From Kribbella monticola (lineage in GTDB: Bacteria; Actinomycetota; Actinomycetes; Propionibacteriales; Kribbellaceae): a DNA stretch of 64,000 bases. Below the pieces are notes generated by a model that was not told the DNA's origin, made no database searches, and was given only the letters and a program-made list of their open reading frames with translations. Location of the stretch: positions 496,001 to 560,000 of the forward strand of contig NZ_QFXK01000031.1 in the NCBI RefSeq assembly GCF_003261635.1, in the 5' to 3' direction. Of the stretch, positions 24,225-32,797 are shown piece after piece. Numbering within the stretch: position 1 is the first letter of the stretch; each line of letters opens with the position of its first letter. A program made the translations under genes and the position numbers.

Positions 24225-24863
24225 TCAGCGCAAAGTGGCCGCAAACGTTTCGAGGGCGGGATAGCCGGCATTTCCGGTCACGATCGTGGTCACCCCGGAG
24301 CCGATCAGAACAAGCGCATGTTCATCGTGCCTGTCCAGCAAGGTCTTCCGCTGCCAGACCACGCCGGCCACGGTCGACGTACCGTCGTCGGAGGTCTTGC
24401 CGAGTTCGTCGGTCTGGAAATTCTTGCCGATGACATCGGCCTGTTCCAGCCCGACATATTTCTTCTCCTTCGTGACAATGCCCAGATGCCACGTCATCGG
24501 GCTTTGCTCCGGTGCCCGGAATTCGACGCTGGTGGCGGTCCAGCCCGCCGGCATCGGATCCGGCCCGCGCACCCAGGGCGCCACCTTCTTGGCATCCTGC
24601 AGTTGCGCTGTGTATTCGACCGCACGGACCTGCTCCGGCTTCGGCCGCCAGGTGACGATCGCGAGGAACGCGACCACGATCAGGCAGGCCAGCATCGCCC
24701 AGAACATGTTGGTCAGCGTCCGCGCCTTCGCCCGGTCCGCGTTGGCCTTCTCCCGGTACGCCGCGGCTTCGGCGCGAACCCGGGCCTGCTCGGCCAGCTC
24801 CGGGGAAACGTTCTCCTCGATGCCGGACTGCGCGTGGGTCGGCTCGGATTCGGTCGGGCTCAT
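24225..24863 (-). CDS. DUF4245 membrane protein
   Basis: Actinobacterial protein of 212 residues with an acidic/charged cytosolic N-terminus (about 50 residues with a short coiled coil EQARVRAEAAAYREKANADRAKA), one membrane helix (MFWAMLACLIVVAFLAIVTW) and an external domain of about 130 residues. YTAQLQDAKKVAPWVRGPDP and TSVEFRAPEQSPMTWHLGIVT are typical of DUF4245. It faces away from glpX, the same conserved pair as in mycobacteria. Function is unknown. Confidence 0.85.
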   Translation of the reverse strand: MSPTESEPTHAQSGIEENVSPELAEQARVRAEAAAYREKANADRAKARTLTNMFWAMLACLIVVAFLAIVTWRPKPEQVRAVEYTAQLQDAKKVAPWVRGPDPMPAGWTATSVEFRAPEQSPMTWHLGIVTKEKKYVGLEQADVIGKNFQTDELGKTSDDGTSTVAGVVWQRKTLLDRHDEHALVLIGSGVTTIVTGNAGYPALETFAATLR

Positions 24864-24931
24864 GTCACCAGTGTCTCTTGTCGCCGAACTCGGCCGATCA
24901 GCCAGGTCGGCCGTTGGCTACGATCCGTGCC

Positions 24932-25966
24932 ATGAGCGACCCCAGCACTCCCCCCGCCCATCTCGAGGTCGACAAGGACGCCCCCGACCGCAACCTCGCC
25001 CTCGAACTCGTCCGGGTGACCGAGGCGGCCGCGATGGCGGCGGGCCGCTGGGTCGGCCGTGGCGACAAGAACGGTGCGGACGGCGCCGCGGTGAACGCGA
25101 TGCGCTCGCTGATCGGCACGGTCGGCATGAACGGTGTGGTGGTGATCGGCGAGGGCGAGAAAGACAACGCCCCGATGCTCTACAACGGCGAGCAGGTCGG
25201 CGCCGGTGACGGACCCGAGTGCGACGTCGCCGTCGACCCGGTCGACGGCACGACCCTGGTGGCGAAGGGAATGGCGAACGGCATCGCGGTGATGGCGGTC
25301 GCGCCGCGTCACTCCATGTACGACCCGTCCGCGGTCTTCTACATGGAGAAGCTGGTGGTCGGGCCGGAGGCCGCCGACCTGGTCGACATCCGGCTCCCGG
25401 TCGCGGAGAACATCCGCCGGGTCGCGAAGGCCAAGGGCTCACCGGTGGACGACGTCACCGTCGTACTGCTGGACCGGCCGCGGCACGAGGACCTGGCCGC
25501 ACAGATCCGGGCGACCGGGGCGCGGATCAAGTTCATCAGCGACGGTGACGTGGCGGGTGCGGTCGAGGCGGCCCGGCCCGACACCGGGCTGGACATGCTG
25601 ATCGGCATCGGCGGTACGCCGGAAGGCATCATCGCCGCCTGCGCGATGAAGTGCCTGGGCGGCCTGATCCAGGGCCGGTTGTGGCCGCGCGACGACGAGG
25701 AGCGGCAGAAGGCTCTGGACGCCGGGCACGACCTCGACCGGGTGCTCAGCACGGACGATCTGGTCAGCGGGGACGACTGCTTCTTCGTCGCCACCGGCAT
25801 CACCGACGGCGAACTGCTCCGCGGCGTCCGCTACCGCCGCTCGATCGCGCGCACCCACTCGCTGGTGATGCGCTCGCGTAGCGGCACGATCCGCAGTATC
25901 GAGAGCGAACACCAGCTCTCCAAGCTGCGCGCGTACTCGGCGATCGACTTCGAGCGCGCCCGATGA
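24932..25966 (+). CDS. glpX: class II fructose-1,6-bisphosphatase GlpX
   Basis: Gluconeogenic phosphatase of 344 residues that converts fructose 1,6-bisphosphate to fructose 6-phosphate with Mg or Mn. The metal-binding motifs are GEGEKD (residues 73-78) and DVAVDPVDGTTLVAKG. GIGGTPEGIIAACAMKCLGG is the conserved phosphate region. The start ATG 24932 (SDPSTPPAHLEVDKDAPDRN) gives the normal length. The last codon overlaps the next kinase gene (ATGA 25963-25966). Actinobacteria rely on this class II enzyme for growth on gluconeogenic carbon. Confidence 0.95.
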   Translation: MSDPSTPPAHLEVDKDAPDRNLALELVRVTEAAAMAAGRWVGRGDKNGADGAAVNAMRSLIGTVGMNGVVVIGEGEKDNAPMLYNGEQVGAGDGPECDVAVDPVDGTTLVAKGMANGIAVMAVAPRHSMYDPSAVFYMEKLVVGPEAADLVDIRLPVAENIRRVAKAKGSPVDDVTVVLLDRPRHEDLAAQIRATGARIKFISDGDVAGAVEAARPDTGLDMLIGIGGTPEGIIAACAMKCLGGLIQGRLWPRDDEERQKALDAGHDLDRVLSTDDLVSGDDCFFVATGITDGELLRGVRYRRSIARTHSLVMRSRSGTIRSIESEHQLSKLRAYSAIDFERAR

Positions 25967-26916
25967 CGGCACCTGTCCTCGTCGTGGGCGAGGCTCTCGT
26001 GGACATCGTCAGCGGTGGTCCCGGCAATGGATCCAACGGACGCAACGGGAAGAACGGCAGCAAGGCGACGCCGGGCGGCTCGCCGGCCAACGTCGCCGTC
26101 GGCCTGGCCCGGCTGGGCCTGCCGACCGAGCTGGTGACGCGCTTCGGCACCGACAAGTACGGCGATCAGCTCGGCGCGCACCTGTTCGGCAACGGCGTTC
26201 AGTTGGCGCCCGGCTCGGTGGACCCGAACTTCCGGACCAGCACCGCGACCGCGAAGCTGGATGCGGCCGGCGTCGCGGCGTACGAATTCGACATCACCTG
26301 GGATCCGCCGGCGCTCTCGCTGTCGCGTGGTTGCCCGGCCGTGCACACCGGGTCGATCGCGACGGTCCTCGAACCGGGCGCCGCGGAGATCCGCCGATTC
26401 CTTGCCTCACTGGAGTCCGAGCCGGTGACAGTGACGCTCGACCCGAACGCGCGCCCGACGATCACGCCCGATCCCGTGAGCACCTGGGCCGCAGTACGGG
26501 AGTTGGCTGCGAATGCCGACCTGGTGAAGCTCAGTGATGAGGACTGCGAGTTCTTGCAGCCAGGGTTGTCACCCGACGAGATCGCGGCCGAACTGTTGAC
26601 CGCTGACCGCACCAACTGCGTGGTGATCACCCGCGGCGGCGAAGGGGCGATTGGGGTCAGCCGTACGGCGCGCGTCGAGGTCGCCGCACCGGCGATCGAC
26701 GTCGTCGACACGGTCGGGGCCGGCGACTCGTTCATGTCCGCGCTGATCGCCGGCCTGCAGTCGCGCGGGTTGCTGGGCGACGTACGGCTGAAAGGCCTTA
26801 CTGAGCAGAGTTTGCACGACGTCGTCGACTATGCGGTGAAAGCGGCCGCGATCACGTGCACCCGGCACGGCGCGGATCCGCCGACCGCGGCCGAGCACCA
26901 GGCGACGTGGGGATGA
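25963..26916 (+). CDS. PfkB family carbohydrate kinase (fructokinase-like)
   Basis: Ribokinase-family sugar kinase of 317 residues. It starts LVVGEALVDIVSGG and then has an unusual Gly/Asn/Lys-rich insertion (GNGSNGRNGKNGSKA). The substrate motif GGSPANVAVGLARLGL and the catalytic motif DVVDTVGAGDSFMSALIAGL complete the fold, with the catalytic Asp in GAGD. It is coupled to glpX by a 4-base overlap, which suggests a role in fructose or fructose-phosphate handling, though 2-keto-3-deoxygluconate and similar sugars cannot be excluded. Confidence 0.88.
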   Translation: MTAPVLVVGEALVDIVSGGPGNGSNGRNGKNGSKATPGGSPANVAVGLARLGLPTELVTRFGTDKYGDQLGAHLFGNGVQLAPGSVDPNFRTSTATAKLDAAGVAAYEFDITWDPPALSLSRGCPAVHTGSIATVLEPGAAEIRRFLASLESEPVTVTLDPNARPTITPDPVSTWAAVRELAANADLVKLSDEDCEFLQPGLSPDEIAAELLTADRTNCVVITRGGEGAIGVSRTARVEVAAPAIDVVDTVGAGDSFMSALIAGLQSRGLLGDVRLKGLTEQSLHDVVDYAVKAAAITCTRHGADPPTAAEHQATWG

Positions 26917-27401
26917 GTACGGCGGACGCCTGGTCGGCCGAGTTCGAGAAGGCCGGCCGGGTCGTGTTCCCGCAACGCCGCGACCGGCTGGCGATCCGCC
27001 TCGCGGTCTTCGTTCTGCTGCTGTCGCTGTCTGTGTGGAGCAACGTCGACCACGTCGTACACGGCGACGTGTCCGGCGCGGTCGGCGTACTGCGCATCAC
27101 CGCCCTCGTCGGCTTCCTCGCGGTCGTCGGCCTCACCACGTTCCAGCTCATCACTCGCCGCCCGGTGATCACCGTCGACCACAGTGGTATCCGAGTCGAC
27201 CGCAAGTCCGCGGGTTTCCTGCCCTGGCAGGAGATCGCCCATATCGACGACCCCACCGGCTTCCCCGGCCTCCGCACCATCCAGCTCCGGCCGGTCGACC
27301 GCCAAACCTCCAGCGCCCTCGGCATCCCCCAGGACAACGCCCGCGACCTCCCCGAACTGGTCAGCTGGCTTCGCACGGTGCACGCTCAGCGCACGAGTTA
27401 G
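26913..27401 (+). CDS. PH-domain-like membrane protein
   Basis: Protein of 162 residues whose ATG overlaps the kinase stop (ATGA 26913-26916). Two membrane helices (LAIRLAVFVLLLSLSVW and ITALVGFLAVVGLTTFQLI) are followed by a bacterial PH-like domain: PVITVDHSGIRVDRKSAGFLPWQEIAHID, then RTIQLRPVDR. Such proteins (bPH/YdbT-like) are common small membrane proteins of unknown function. It ends tail to tail with the GntR gene, sharing 4 bases. Confidence 0.75.
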   Translation: MSTADAWSAEFEKAGRVVFPQRRDRLAIRLAVFVLLLSLSVWSNVDHVVHGDVSGAVGVLRITALVGFLAVVGLTTFQLITRRPVITVDHSGIRVDRKSAGFLPWQEIAHIDDPTGFPGLRTIQLRPVDRQTSSALGIPQDNARDLPELVSWLRTVHAQRTS

Positions 27402-28066
27402 CTCACGCTGCTGCGGACCGCGCCGAGGTGATCGCGCGTCCTCGCCGCGGCGAGCTCGGGATCGCGGTCGCGGATGGCGTCTGCGATCGCCTGGTGGGCG
27501 GCCTGGTCATGGCGATGCCGGTGCTTGTCGTCCAGCCGCAGCATGTCGATCATGGCGCGCCGGATCCGCGGCTGGAAGCTGTCGAACAGCTCACTCAGTA
27601 CGGCGTTGTGCGCCGCCGTCACGACTGATCGGTGGAAGGCCAGGTCCGCCTCGACATATCGGTCGTCCGGCGCCGTCGCTGACGCCTTCTCCCGATCCGC
27701 CAGGGTACGGCGGAAGTTCTTGAGGTCCGCCGGTGTACGCCGGGACGCCGCCAGCCGGGCCGCCTCGGACTCGATCGCCAGCCTGCCCTCGAGCACGTCG
27801 GTGATGCCCGCGCGTCGCAGTACCTGGTCCCAGTCCTCCGCGGCCTGCTGGGCGATCACGAACACACCTGCGCCCTGGCGGCTCTCCAGTACGCGCCGGC
27901 CAGCCAACTCGCGGACGGCCTCGCGGATGGTGGACCGGCCGACCCCCAACTGCGCGGCGAGCGTCGTCTCGCCGGGCAACTTCTGGCCCAGCGCCCATTC
28001 GCCGCCGCCGATCCTGCGCAGCAACTCCTCGGCGGCCTGCTCGGCCAGTGGATGGCGACGGATCAT
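27398..28066 (-). CDS. GntR family regulator, FadR/FCD subfamily
   Basis: Regulator of 222 residues. The winged helix-turn-helix starts PLAEQAAEELLRRIGGGEWALGQKLPGETTLAAQLGVGRSTIREAVREL (core LPGETTLAAQLGVGRSTIRE). The all-helical FCD domain has the expected metal or ligand residues around Asp/His in RYVEADLAFHRSVVTAAHN and the late HRHDQAAHQAIADAIRDRD. FCD regulators usually sense small carboxylic acids. It is divergent from the leucine-rich ORF and leuA, which it may control; alternatively it controls only itself. Confidence 0.88.
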   Translation of the reverse strand: MIRRHPLAEQAAEELLRRIGGGEWALGQKLPGETTLAAQLGVGRSTIREAVRELAGRRVLESRQGAGVFVIAQQAAEDWDQVLRRAGITDVLEGRLAIESEAARLAASRRTPADLKNFRRTLADREKASATAPDDRYVEADLAFHRSVVTAAHNAVLSELFDSFQPRIRRAMIDMLRLDDKHRHRHDQAAHQAIADAIRDRDPELAAARTRDHLGAVRSSVS

Positions 28067-28122
28067 GACTGTCAGTTTACGGGGAGGGGGCTGGAAAAGT
28101 TATCAGCTTGTCTGAGGAGTTG

Positions 28123-28311
28123 ATGCAGGGTTACGGTGGTCACATGTCCTCCCAGTCGCAGCTTTCAGCCGGTCGCGTCTCGCGCGCCGGCCTGCTTCTG
28201 GGCGGCCTGCTTCTGGGCGGCCTGCTTCTGGGGAACATCCTTCTGGGCAACATCCTTCTGGGCGGCGCGCTTCTTGGCGGCCTCCTTCTTGGCCGCCACG
28301 GCGGGAGCTGA
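28123..28311 (+). CDS. leucine-rich small ORF, candidate leader peptide of leuA
   Basis: A 62-residue frame from ATG 28123 (GAGGAG at 28114-28119) stops at TGA 28309-28311, 69 bases before leuA. Residues from 28189 to 28293 are seven exact 15-base repeats encoding GLLLG three times, NILLG twice, GALLG and GLLLG, with 18 leucines in about 40 residues. Each repeat uses the CTT codon, which is scarce in this GC-rich DNA. A stem GGCGGCC (28276-28282) with GGCCGCC (28291-28297) spans the end of the repeats. Leucine codons upstream of a leucine-biosynthesis gene suggest attenuation. The alternative minus-strand reading is a Lys/Ala/Gln repeat without a credible start. Confidence 0.5.
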   Translation: MQGYGGHMSSQSQLSAGRVSRAGLLLGGLLLGGLLLGNILLGNILLGGALLGGLLLGRHGGS

Positions 28312-28380
28312 TTCGACCGGCGCCCCTCCGTGGAGTGCTGTCGTCTGCCGGTCCCGCGCTTCGAGCCGAAGGACCCACCC

Positions 28381-29727
28381 ATGCACTGGAACCGCCAGCA
28401 ACACTCCCCCATGCCCAGCCACCGCTACCGCGACATCTTCGCCAAGGTGCCGATCCCTCCGATCGACCGCGACTGGCCGGACCGCCGGATCAGCGCCGCA
28501 CCGCTGTGGGTCCCCGTCGACCTGCGCGACGGCAACCAGGCCCTGGCCGATCCGATGGACCCCGACCGCAAACGCCGCTTCTTCGAGCTGATGATTGCCA
28601 TCGGCTACAAAGAGATCGAGGTCGGCTACCCGTCCGCGTCGCAGACCGATTTCGACTTCGTCCGGCTGCTGGTGACCTCCGGCCTGGTCCCGCCGGACGT
28701 CACGATCGTGGTCTTCACGCCCGCCCGGCCCGAGCTGATCGAACGGACCCTCGAATCGATCGCCGGCTTCCGCGGCCAGGTGGTCGTCCACATGTACGCC
28801 GCCACCGCCCCGGTCTGGCGAGACGTCGTGCTGCGGCGTACCCGGGACGAGTTGGCCGCGTTGATCAGTGCGGGCGCGGAGCAGATCCACCGGCTGGCCG
28901 GCGACACCGTCCGGTTCCAGTTCTCGCCCGAGGTGTTCAACCTGACCGAGCCGGACTACATCCTCGAACTCGCCGACCAGGTCACCAAGATCTGGGACGC
29001 GACGGCCGAGCGACCGGTGATCCTCAATCTGCCGGCCACGATCGAAGCCGCCACGCCGAATGTGTACGCCGACCAGATCGAGTACATGGACAAGAACATC
29101 CCGCGTCGTGACGGGGTCATCTTGTCGGTGCACCCGCACAACGACCGCGGTACCGGGATCGCGTGCGCGGAACTCGCCGTCCTGGCCGGAGCGCAACGGG
29201 TCGAGGGGTGCATCTTCGGCAACGGCGAGCGCACCGGGAACGTCGACATCGCCACCCTCGCCCTCAACCTGCACGCCCAGGGTGTCGACCCGATGATGGA
29301 CTTCTCCGACATCGACCGGATCCGCGAGACGGTCGAGTACTGCACGCGGATGCCGATCCATCCCCGGCACCCGTACGTCGGCGAACTGGTCTACACGGCG
29401 TTCTCGGGCACCCATCAGGACGCGATCCGGAAGGGGTTCGCGGTACGCCGGGAGGCCGGCCCGGATGCCGCGTGGGAGGTGCCTTACCTGCCGATCGATC
29501 CAGCTGATGTGGGGCGCGGCTATGAGGCCGTGGTGCGGGTGAACAGTCAGTCCGGCAAGGGCGGGATCGCGCACGTGCTGGATACGGCGTACGGCGTACG
29601 GCTGTCGGCGGACGAGGAGGCCGAGTTCGCACGACACGTGCAGCAGCACACGGACACCACCGGCCGGGAAGCGACGCCGGACGAACTCAAGAACCTGTAC
29701 GAGGAGTTCGGCGGAGCCGCGAACTGA
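28381..29727 (+). CDS. leuA: 2-isopropylmalate synthase lacking the C-terminal regulatory domain
   Basis: First enzyme of leucine synthesis, condensing acetyl-CoA with 2-oxoisovalerate. The TIM-barrel core is complete: VPVDLRDGNQALADPM with the catalytic Arg-Asp, SVHPHNDRGTGIACAEL with the metal-binding His pair, and GCIFGNGERTGNVDI. The N-terminus WNRQQHSPMPSHRY matches the actinobacterial LeuA start, which fixes ATG 28381. The protein stops at 448 residues, right after the linker (ATPDELKNLYEEFGGAAN). Actinobacterial LeuA is usually about 570-640 residues because of a leucine-binding dimer domain at the end, and that domain is absent here. It could be a feedback-insensitive enzyme. Confidence 0.88.
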   Translation: MHWNRQQHSPMPSHRYRDIFAKVPIPPIDRDWPDRRISAAPLWVPVDLRDGNQALADPMDPDRKRRFFELMIAIGYKEIEVGYPSASQTDFDFVRLLVTSGLVPPDVTIVVFTPARPELIERTLESIAGFRGQVVVHMYAATAPVWRDVVLRRTRDELAALISAGAEQIHRLAGDTVRFQFSPEVFNLTEPDYILELADQVTKIWDATAERPVILNLPATIEAATPNVYADQIEYMDKNIPRRDGVILSVHPHNDRGTGIACAELAVLAGAQRVEGCIFGNGERTGNVDIATLALNLHAQGVDPMMDFSDIDRIRETVEYCTRMPIHPRHPYVGELVYTAFSGTHQDAIRKGFAVRREAGPDAAWEVPYLPIDPADVGRGYEAVVRVNSQSGKGGIAHVLDTAYGVRLSADEEAEFARHVQQHTDTTGREATPDELKNLYEEFGGAAN

Positions 29728-29771
29728 CAGTCGACACCGACCGGCCGGGGTCGCGTGAAGCGACACCGGTC

Positions 29772-29916
29772 GGTCGGCGTCGGGTGGTGCGGCGGCAGTC
29801 GGTCGGCGTCGGGTGGTGCGGCGGCAGTCGACCGGCGTCGGGTGGTGCGGCGGCAGTCGACCGGCGTCGGGTGGTGCGGCGGCTGTCGGCCGGCCCGGTG
29901 GTGCGGCGGTGGATTG
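29772..29916. repeat. 29-base tandem repeat array downstream of leuA
   Basis: Four near-perfect copies of a 29-base unit (G-rich, core GGCGTCGGGTGGTGCGGCGG) start at 29772, 29801, 29830 and 29859. A degenerate fifth copy begins at 29888. The unit length is not a multiple of three, so no long protein repeat is conserved. It fills the space between leuA and the convergent DUF1707 gene. Confidence 0.85.
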
Positions 29917-29923
29917 CCGGTGG

Positions 29924-30649
29924 TCAGTTGAGGCCGAGGCGTCTGGTGAGGCGGGGGCCTCGTTTGATCTTGATCTCGCCGAGGATGGCGGTGCCGTGGA
30001 TGTGGAAGACCTTCGGCGGCCCGGGAGTGGCGTCGGGCCCGCCGGCGAACGTCGCTGATTGTTCGGCGACCGAGCCGAGGATGGGGTTGCTGTCGAGGTG
30101 GACGATCGCGTTCTGCGGAACGCGGATCTTCACATCGGCAAGGATCGACTTCACCTCGATGAAGATCTCGTCATACGGCAACTGGGCCTCGGTGTAGTCC
30201 AGCGTCACGTCACCCAGTACGGCGTTGACCTCCTGGCGCTGGGCCGGAAGCCAGGCGCCCTGTCGCTTCTGCTCGGACAGGAAGACGGTCATCACCGGCG
30301 CCGTCGCGGGAACGTTCGGCGCGTAGTGCGTCGTCGGCGCGGTGGCGGCAGCCGGTACGGCGAGGCCGTTCGGCAGGTCGGCGGTGAGCTGCACCAGTTC
30401 GCCGTACGTCTTCGAGGCGTACACCGTCTCCAGGCGCTCTTCCAGCTCCCCGTAGCTCAACCGGCCCTCGCCGGCGGCCTCGCGGAGCTTCTCGGCGACG
30501 TCCTCCCGCTCGAGATCCGAGACTCGTCTGCGCAGCGCGAGCTCGTCACCGGTCGGCGTACGCGGCGCGTACTCGCCGCCGCTCGGCGGGCGCGGCGCAT
30601 CCTGCGGGCGCGGTGAATCGTTCTGCTGGGGAACCTCGTCCTGAGCCAC
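29924..30649 (-). CDS. DUF1707 protein with LiaF-like C-terminal domain
   Basis: Soluble protein of 241 residues. A Pro/Gln-rich N-terminus precedes the DUF1707 SHOCT-like helical motif RVSDLEREDVAEKLREAAGEGRLSYGELEERLETVYASKTYGELVQL (core GRLSYGELEERLETVYASKT), which in this family often contacts membranes or DNA. The C-terminal beta-helix (VNAVLGDVTLDYTEAQLP, EVKSILADVKIRVPQNA, then IHGTAILGEIKIKRGP) matches the cell-wall-active antibiotic response domain of LiaF/VraT. A role in envelope stress sensing is inferred from that domain. Confidence 0.85.
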   Translation of the reverse strand: MAQDEVPQQNDSPRPQDAPRPPSGGEYAPRTPTGDELALRRRVSDLEREDVAEKLREAAGEGRLSYGELEERLETVYASKTYGELVQLTADLPNGLAVPAAATAPTTHYAPNVPATAPVMTVFLSEQKRQGAWLPAQRQEVNAVLGDVTLDYTEAQLPYDEIFIEVKSILADVKIRVPQNAIVHLDSNPILGSVAEQSATFAGGPDATPGPPKVFHIHGTAILGEIKIKRGPRLTRRLGLN

Positions 30650-30789
30650 GGCAAGACAGTACGCGCGCGGACGGTCAGCCGGGATGAGGTTTTCCCCCCG
30701 AGTGATCCCCTAGGCAACCCTGAGCTGTGGGCTCGAGACCGCTCGCTTAGGCTGGTGCAGCTCAGACCACTTGCCTGGAGGTACGCCCG

Positions 30790-32454
30790 GTGTCTGCCGA
30801 TTTCACCTACTCCGACCTGCTCCCGCTCGGGGCCGACGACACGGAGTACCGGCTCCTCACCACCGAGGGAGTGAGCACCTTCACCGCCGGCGGCCGCACC
30901 TTCCTGCAGGTCGACCCCGCCGTACTGCGGATGCTCACCGCCGAGGCGATGCACGACATCTCGCACTACCTCCGCTCCGCCCATCTCGCCCAGCTGCGCC
31001 GGATCATCGACGACCCGGAGGCGTCCGGGAACGACCGGTTCGTCGCACTCGACCTGCTGAAGAACGCGAACATCTCGGCCGGCGGCGTGCTGCCGATGTG
31101 CCAGGACACCGGTACGGCGATCGTGATGGGCAAGAAGTCCGAGGGCGTGCTGACCAATGCCGTTGACGAGGAGTGGATCAGCCGGGGCGTGTACGACGCG
31201 TACACCAAGCTGAACCTGCGCTACTCGCAGATGGCGCCGTTGACGATGTGGGACGAGAAGAACACCGGCTCGAACCTGCCCGCCCAGATCGAGCTTTATT
31301 CGACCCCGGGCAGTGACAACCCGGCGTACAAGCTGCTCTTCATGGCAAAGGGTGGCGGGTCGGCGAACAAGTCGTTCCTGTTCCAGGAGACGAAGGCGGT
31401 GCTCAATCCGGACGGGATGATGAAGTTCCTGGACGAGAAGATCCGCTCACTCGGTACTGCCGCCTGCCCGCCATACCACTTGGCGATCGTCGTGGGTGGG
31501 ACGTCGGCCGAGTTCGCGCTGAAGACCGCGAAGTACGCGTCGGCGCACTATCTCGACGCGCTGCCGACGACGGGATCGCCGGTGGGGCACGGGTTCCGGG
31601 ATGTGGAGCTCGAGGAGGAGGTCTTCAAGCTCACTCAGCAATTCGGGATCGGGGCGCAGTTCGGCGGGAAGTATTTCTGCCATGACGTGCGGGTGATCCG
31701 GCTGCCGCGGCACGGCGCTTCCTGCCCGGTCGCGATCGCGGTCTCCTGCTCGGCCGACCGGCAGGCGCTCGCCAAGATCACCGCCGAGGGCGTGTTCCTG
31801 GAGCAGCTCGAACGTGACCCGGCTCGGTTCCTGCCGGACACCACCGACGAGCACCTGGCCGACGACGCCGACGTCGTACGGATCGATCTGAACCGGCCGA
31901 TGAGCGAGATCCGCGCCGAACTGTCGAAGCTGCCGGTGAAGACGCGGCTGTCGCTGAACGGACCGCTGGTCGTCGCCCGCGACATCGCGCACGCCAAGAT
32001 CAAGGAGCGCCTCGACGCCGGCGAGCCGATGCCGCAGTACCTGAAGGACCACGCCGTGTACTACGCCGGGCCGGCCAAGACGCCCGAGGGATATGCGTCC
32101 GGTTCGTTCGGTCCGACGACGGCGGGGCGGATGGACGCGTACGTCGACCAGTTCCAGGCGGCCGGTGGGTCCTTCGTGATGCTTGCCAAGGGCAACCGCT
32201 CGGCGAAGGTGACGCAGGCGTGCAAGGAGCACGGCGGGTTCTACCTCGGCTCGATCGGCGGCCCGGCGGCGCGACTCGCGCAGGACTGCATCAAGTCGGT
32301 CGACGTGATCGAGTACGCCGAACTCGGCATGGAAGCCGTCTGGAAGATCGAGGTCGAAGACTTCCCCGCCTTCGTCGTAGTAGATGACAAAGGCAACGAC
32401 TTCTTCACCGACACCGCAAAACCAGTCCCCCTCACCATCCGCCCCCGCAGCTAG
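30790..32454 (+). CDS. class I fumarate hydratase (iron-sulfur, FumA/FumB type)
   Basis: TCA-cycle enzyme of 554 residues that interconverts fumarate and malate using an oxygen-sensitive [4Fe-4S] cluster. The N-terminal alpha part includes GGVLPMCQDTGTAIVMGKKSEGV, with a cluster cysteine in MCQDTGT. The middle has NLPAQIELYSTPGSDNP and LFMAKGGGSANKSFLFQETKA, then GGTSAEFALKTAKYASAHYLD (read in parts). The C-terminal beta part contains VYYAGPAKTPEGYASGSFGPTTAGRMD. The start is GTG 30790 after GGAGGT. A class II fumarase, fumC, lies less than 2 kb away on the other strand. Confidence 0.93.
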   Translation: MSADFTYSDLLPLGADDTEYRLLTTEGVSTFTAGGRTFLQVDPAVLRMLTAEAMHDISHYLRSAHLAQLRRIIDDPEASGNDRFVALDLLKNANISAGGVLPMCQDTGTAIVMGKKSEGVLTNAVDEEWISRGVYDAYTKLNLRYSQMAPLTMWDEKNTGSNLPAQIELYSTPGSDNPAYKLLFMAKGGGSANKSFLFQETKAVLNPDGMMKFLDEKIRSLGTAACPPYHLAIVVGGTSAEFALKTAKYASAHYLDALPTTGSPVGHGFRDVELEEEVFKLTQQFGIGAQFGGKYFCHDVRVIRLPRHGASCPVAIAVSCSADRQALAKITAEGVFLEQLERDPARFLPDTTDEHLADDADVVRIDLNRPMSEIRAELSKLPVKTRLSLNGPLVVARDIAHAKIKERLDAGEPMPQYLKDHAVYYAGPAKTPEGYASGSFGPTTAGRMDAYVDQFQAAGGSFVMLAKGNRSAKVTQACKEHGGFYLGSIGGPAARLAQDCIKSVDVIEYAELGMEAVWKIEVEDFPAFVVVDDKGNDFFTDTAKPVPLTIRPRS

Positions 32455-32797
32455 AAACACCCCACAACGGAGTTGCTGGCACGCGAAAGCGCGGCGCGGG
32501 CAGGCGCCGGGAGCAGTGTGCGACGCGCGGACGCGCGCGACACGGGATGCGCTACGCGCGGCAAGCGCGGCGTGCACCGCGCGGACGCGCGGCGCGGAAG
32601 GTGGTGGGGGCAAGTGCCGGGCGCGGGGTGCACCCGCGGACGCGCGGCGCGGTGCCGGGTGCGAGCGCATGGCGGATGCCCGCAGCACAGGTGGAATGAG
32701 AACACGAGACAGGTGCGGCGTGCGCCGCGCGGATGCGCGTGGCGTGGGGCCGGGTGCCAGCGCGTGGTGGCTGCGGTTGAGGGAACCGCGGGTGGGG
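32455..32797. other. GC-rich low-complexity region, no gene seen
   Basis: Downstream of the class I fumarase gene, about 250 bases consist of interspersed CGCGGACGCGCG-type words with repeated short palindromes. All frames stay open only because stop codons are rare in such sequence. No ribosome binding site, conserved protein motif or clear hairpin terminator can be picked out. It ends at the stop of a small minus-strand gene. Confidence 0.55.

Noticed and set aside
28165..29766. Long minus-strand open frame antisense to leuA ending in a Lys/Ala/Gln repeat
   Set aside because: Its body is the antisense of conserved LeuA codons, and no start with a ribosome binding site lies near the repeat. 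It is open only because of GC-rich codon bias.
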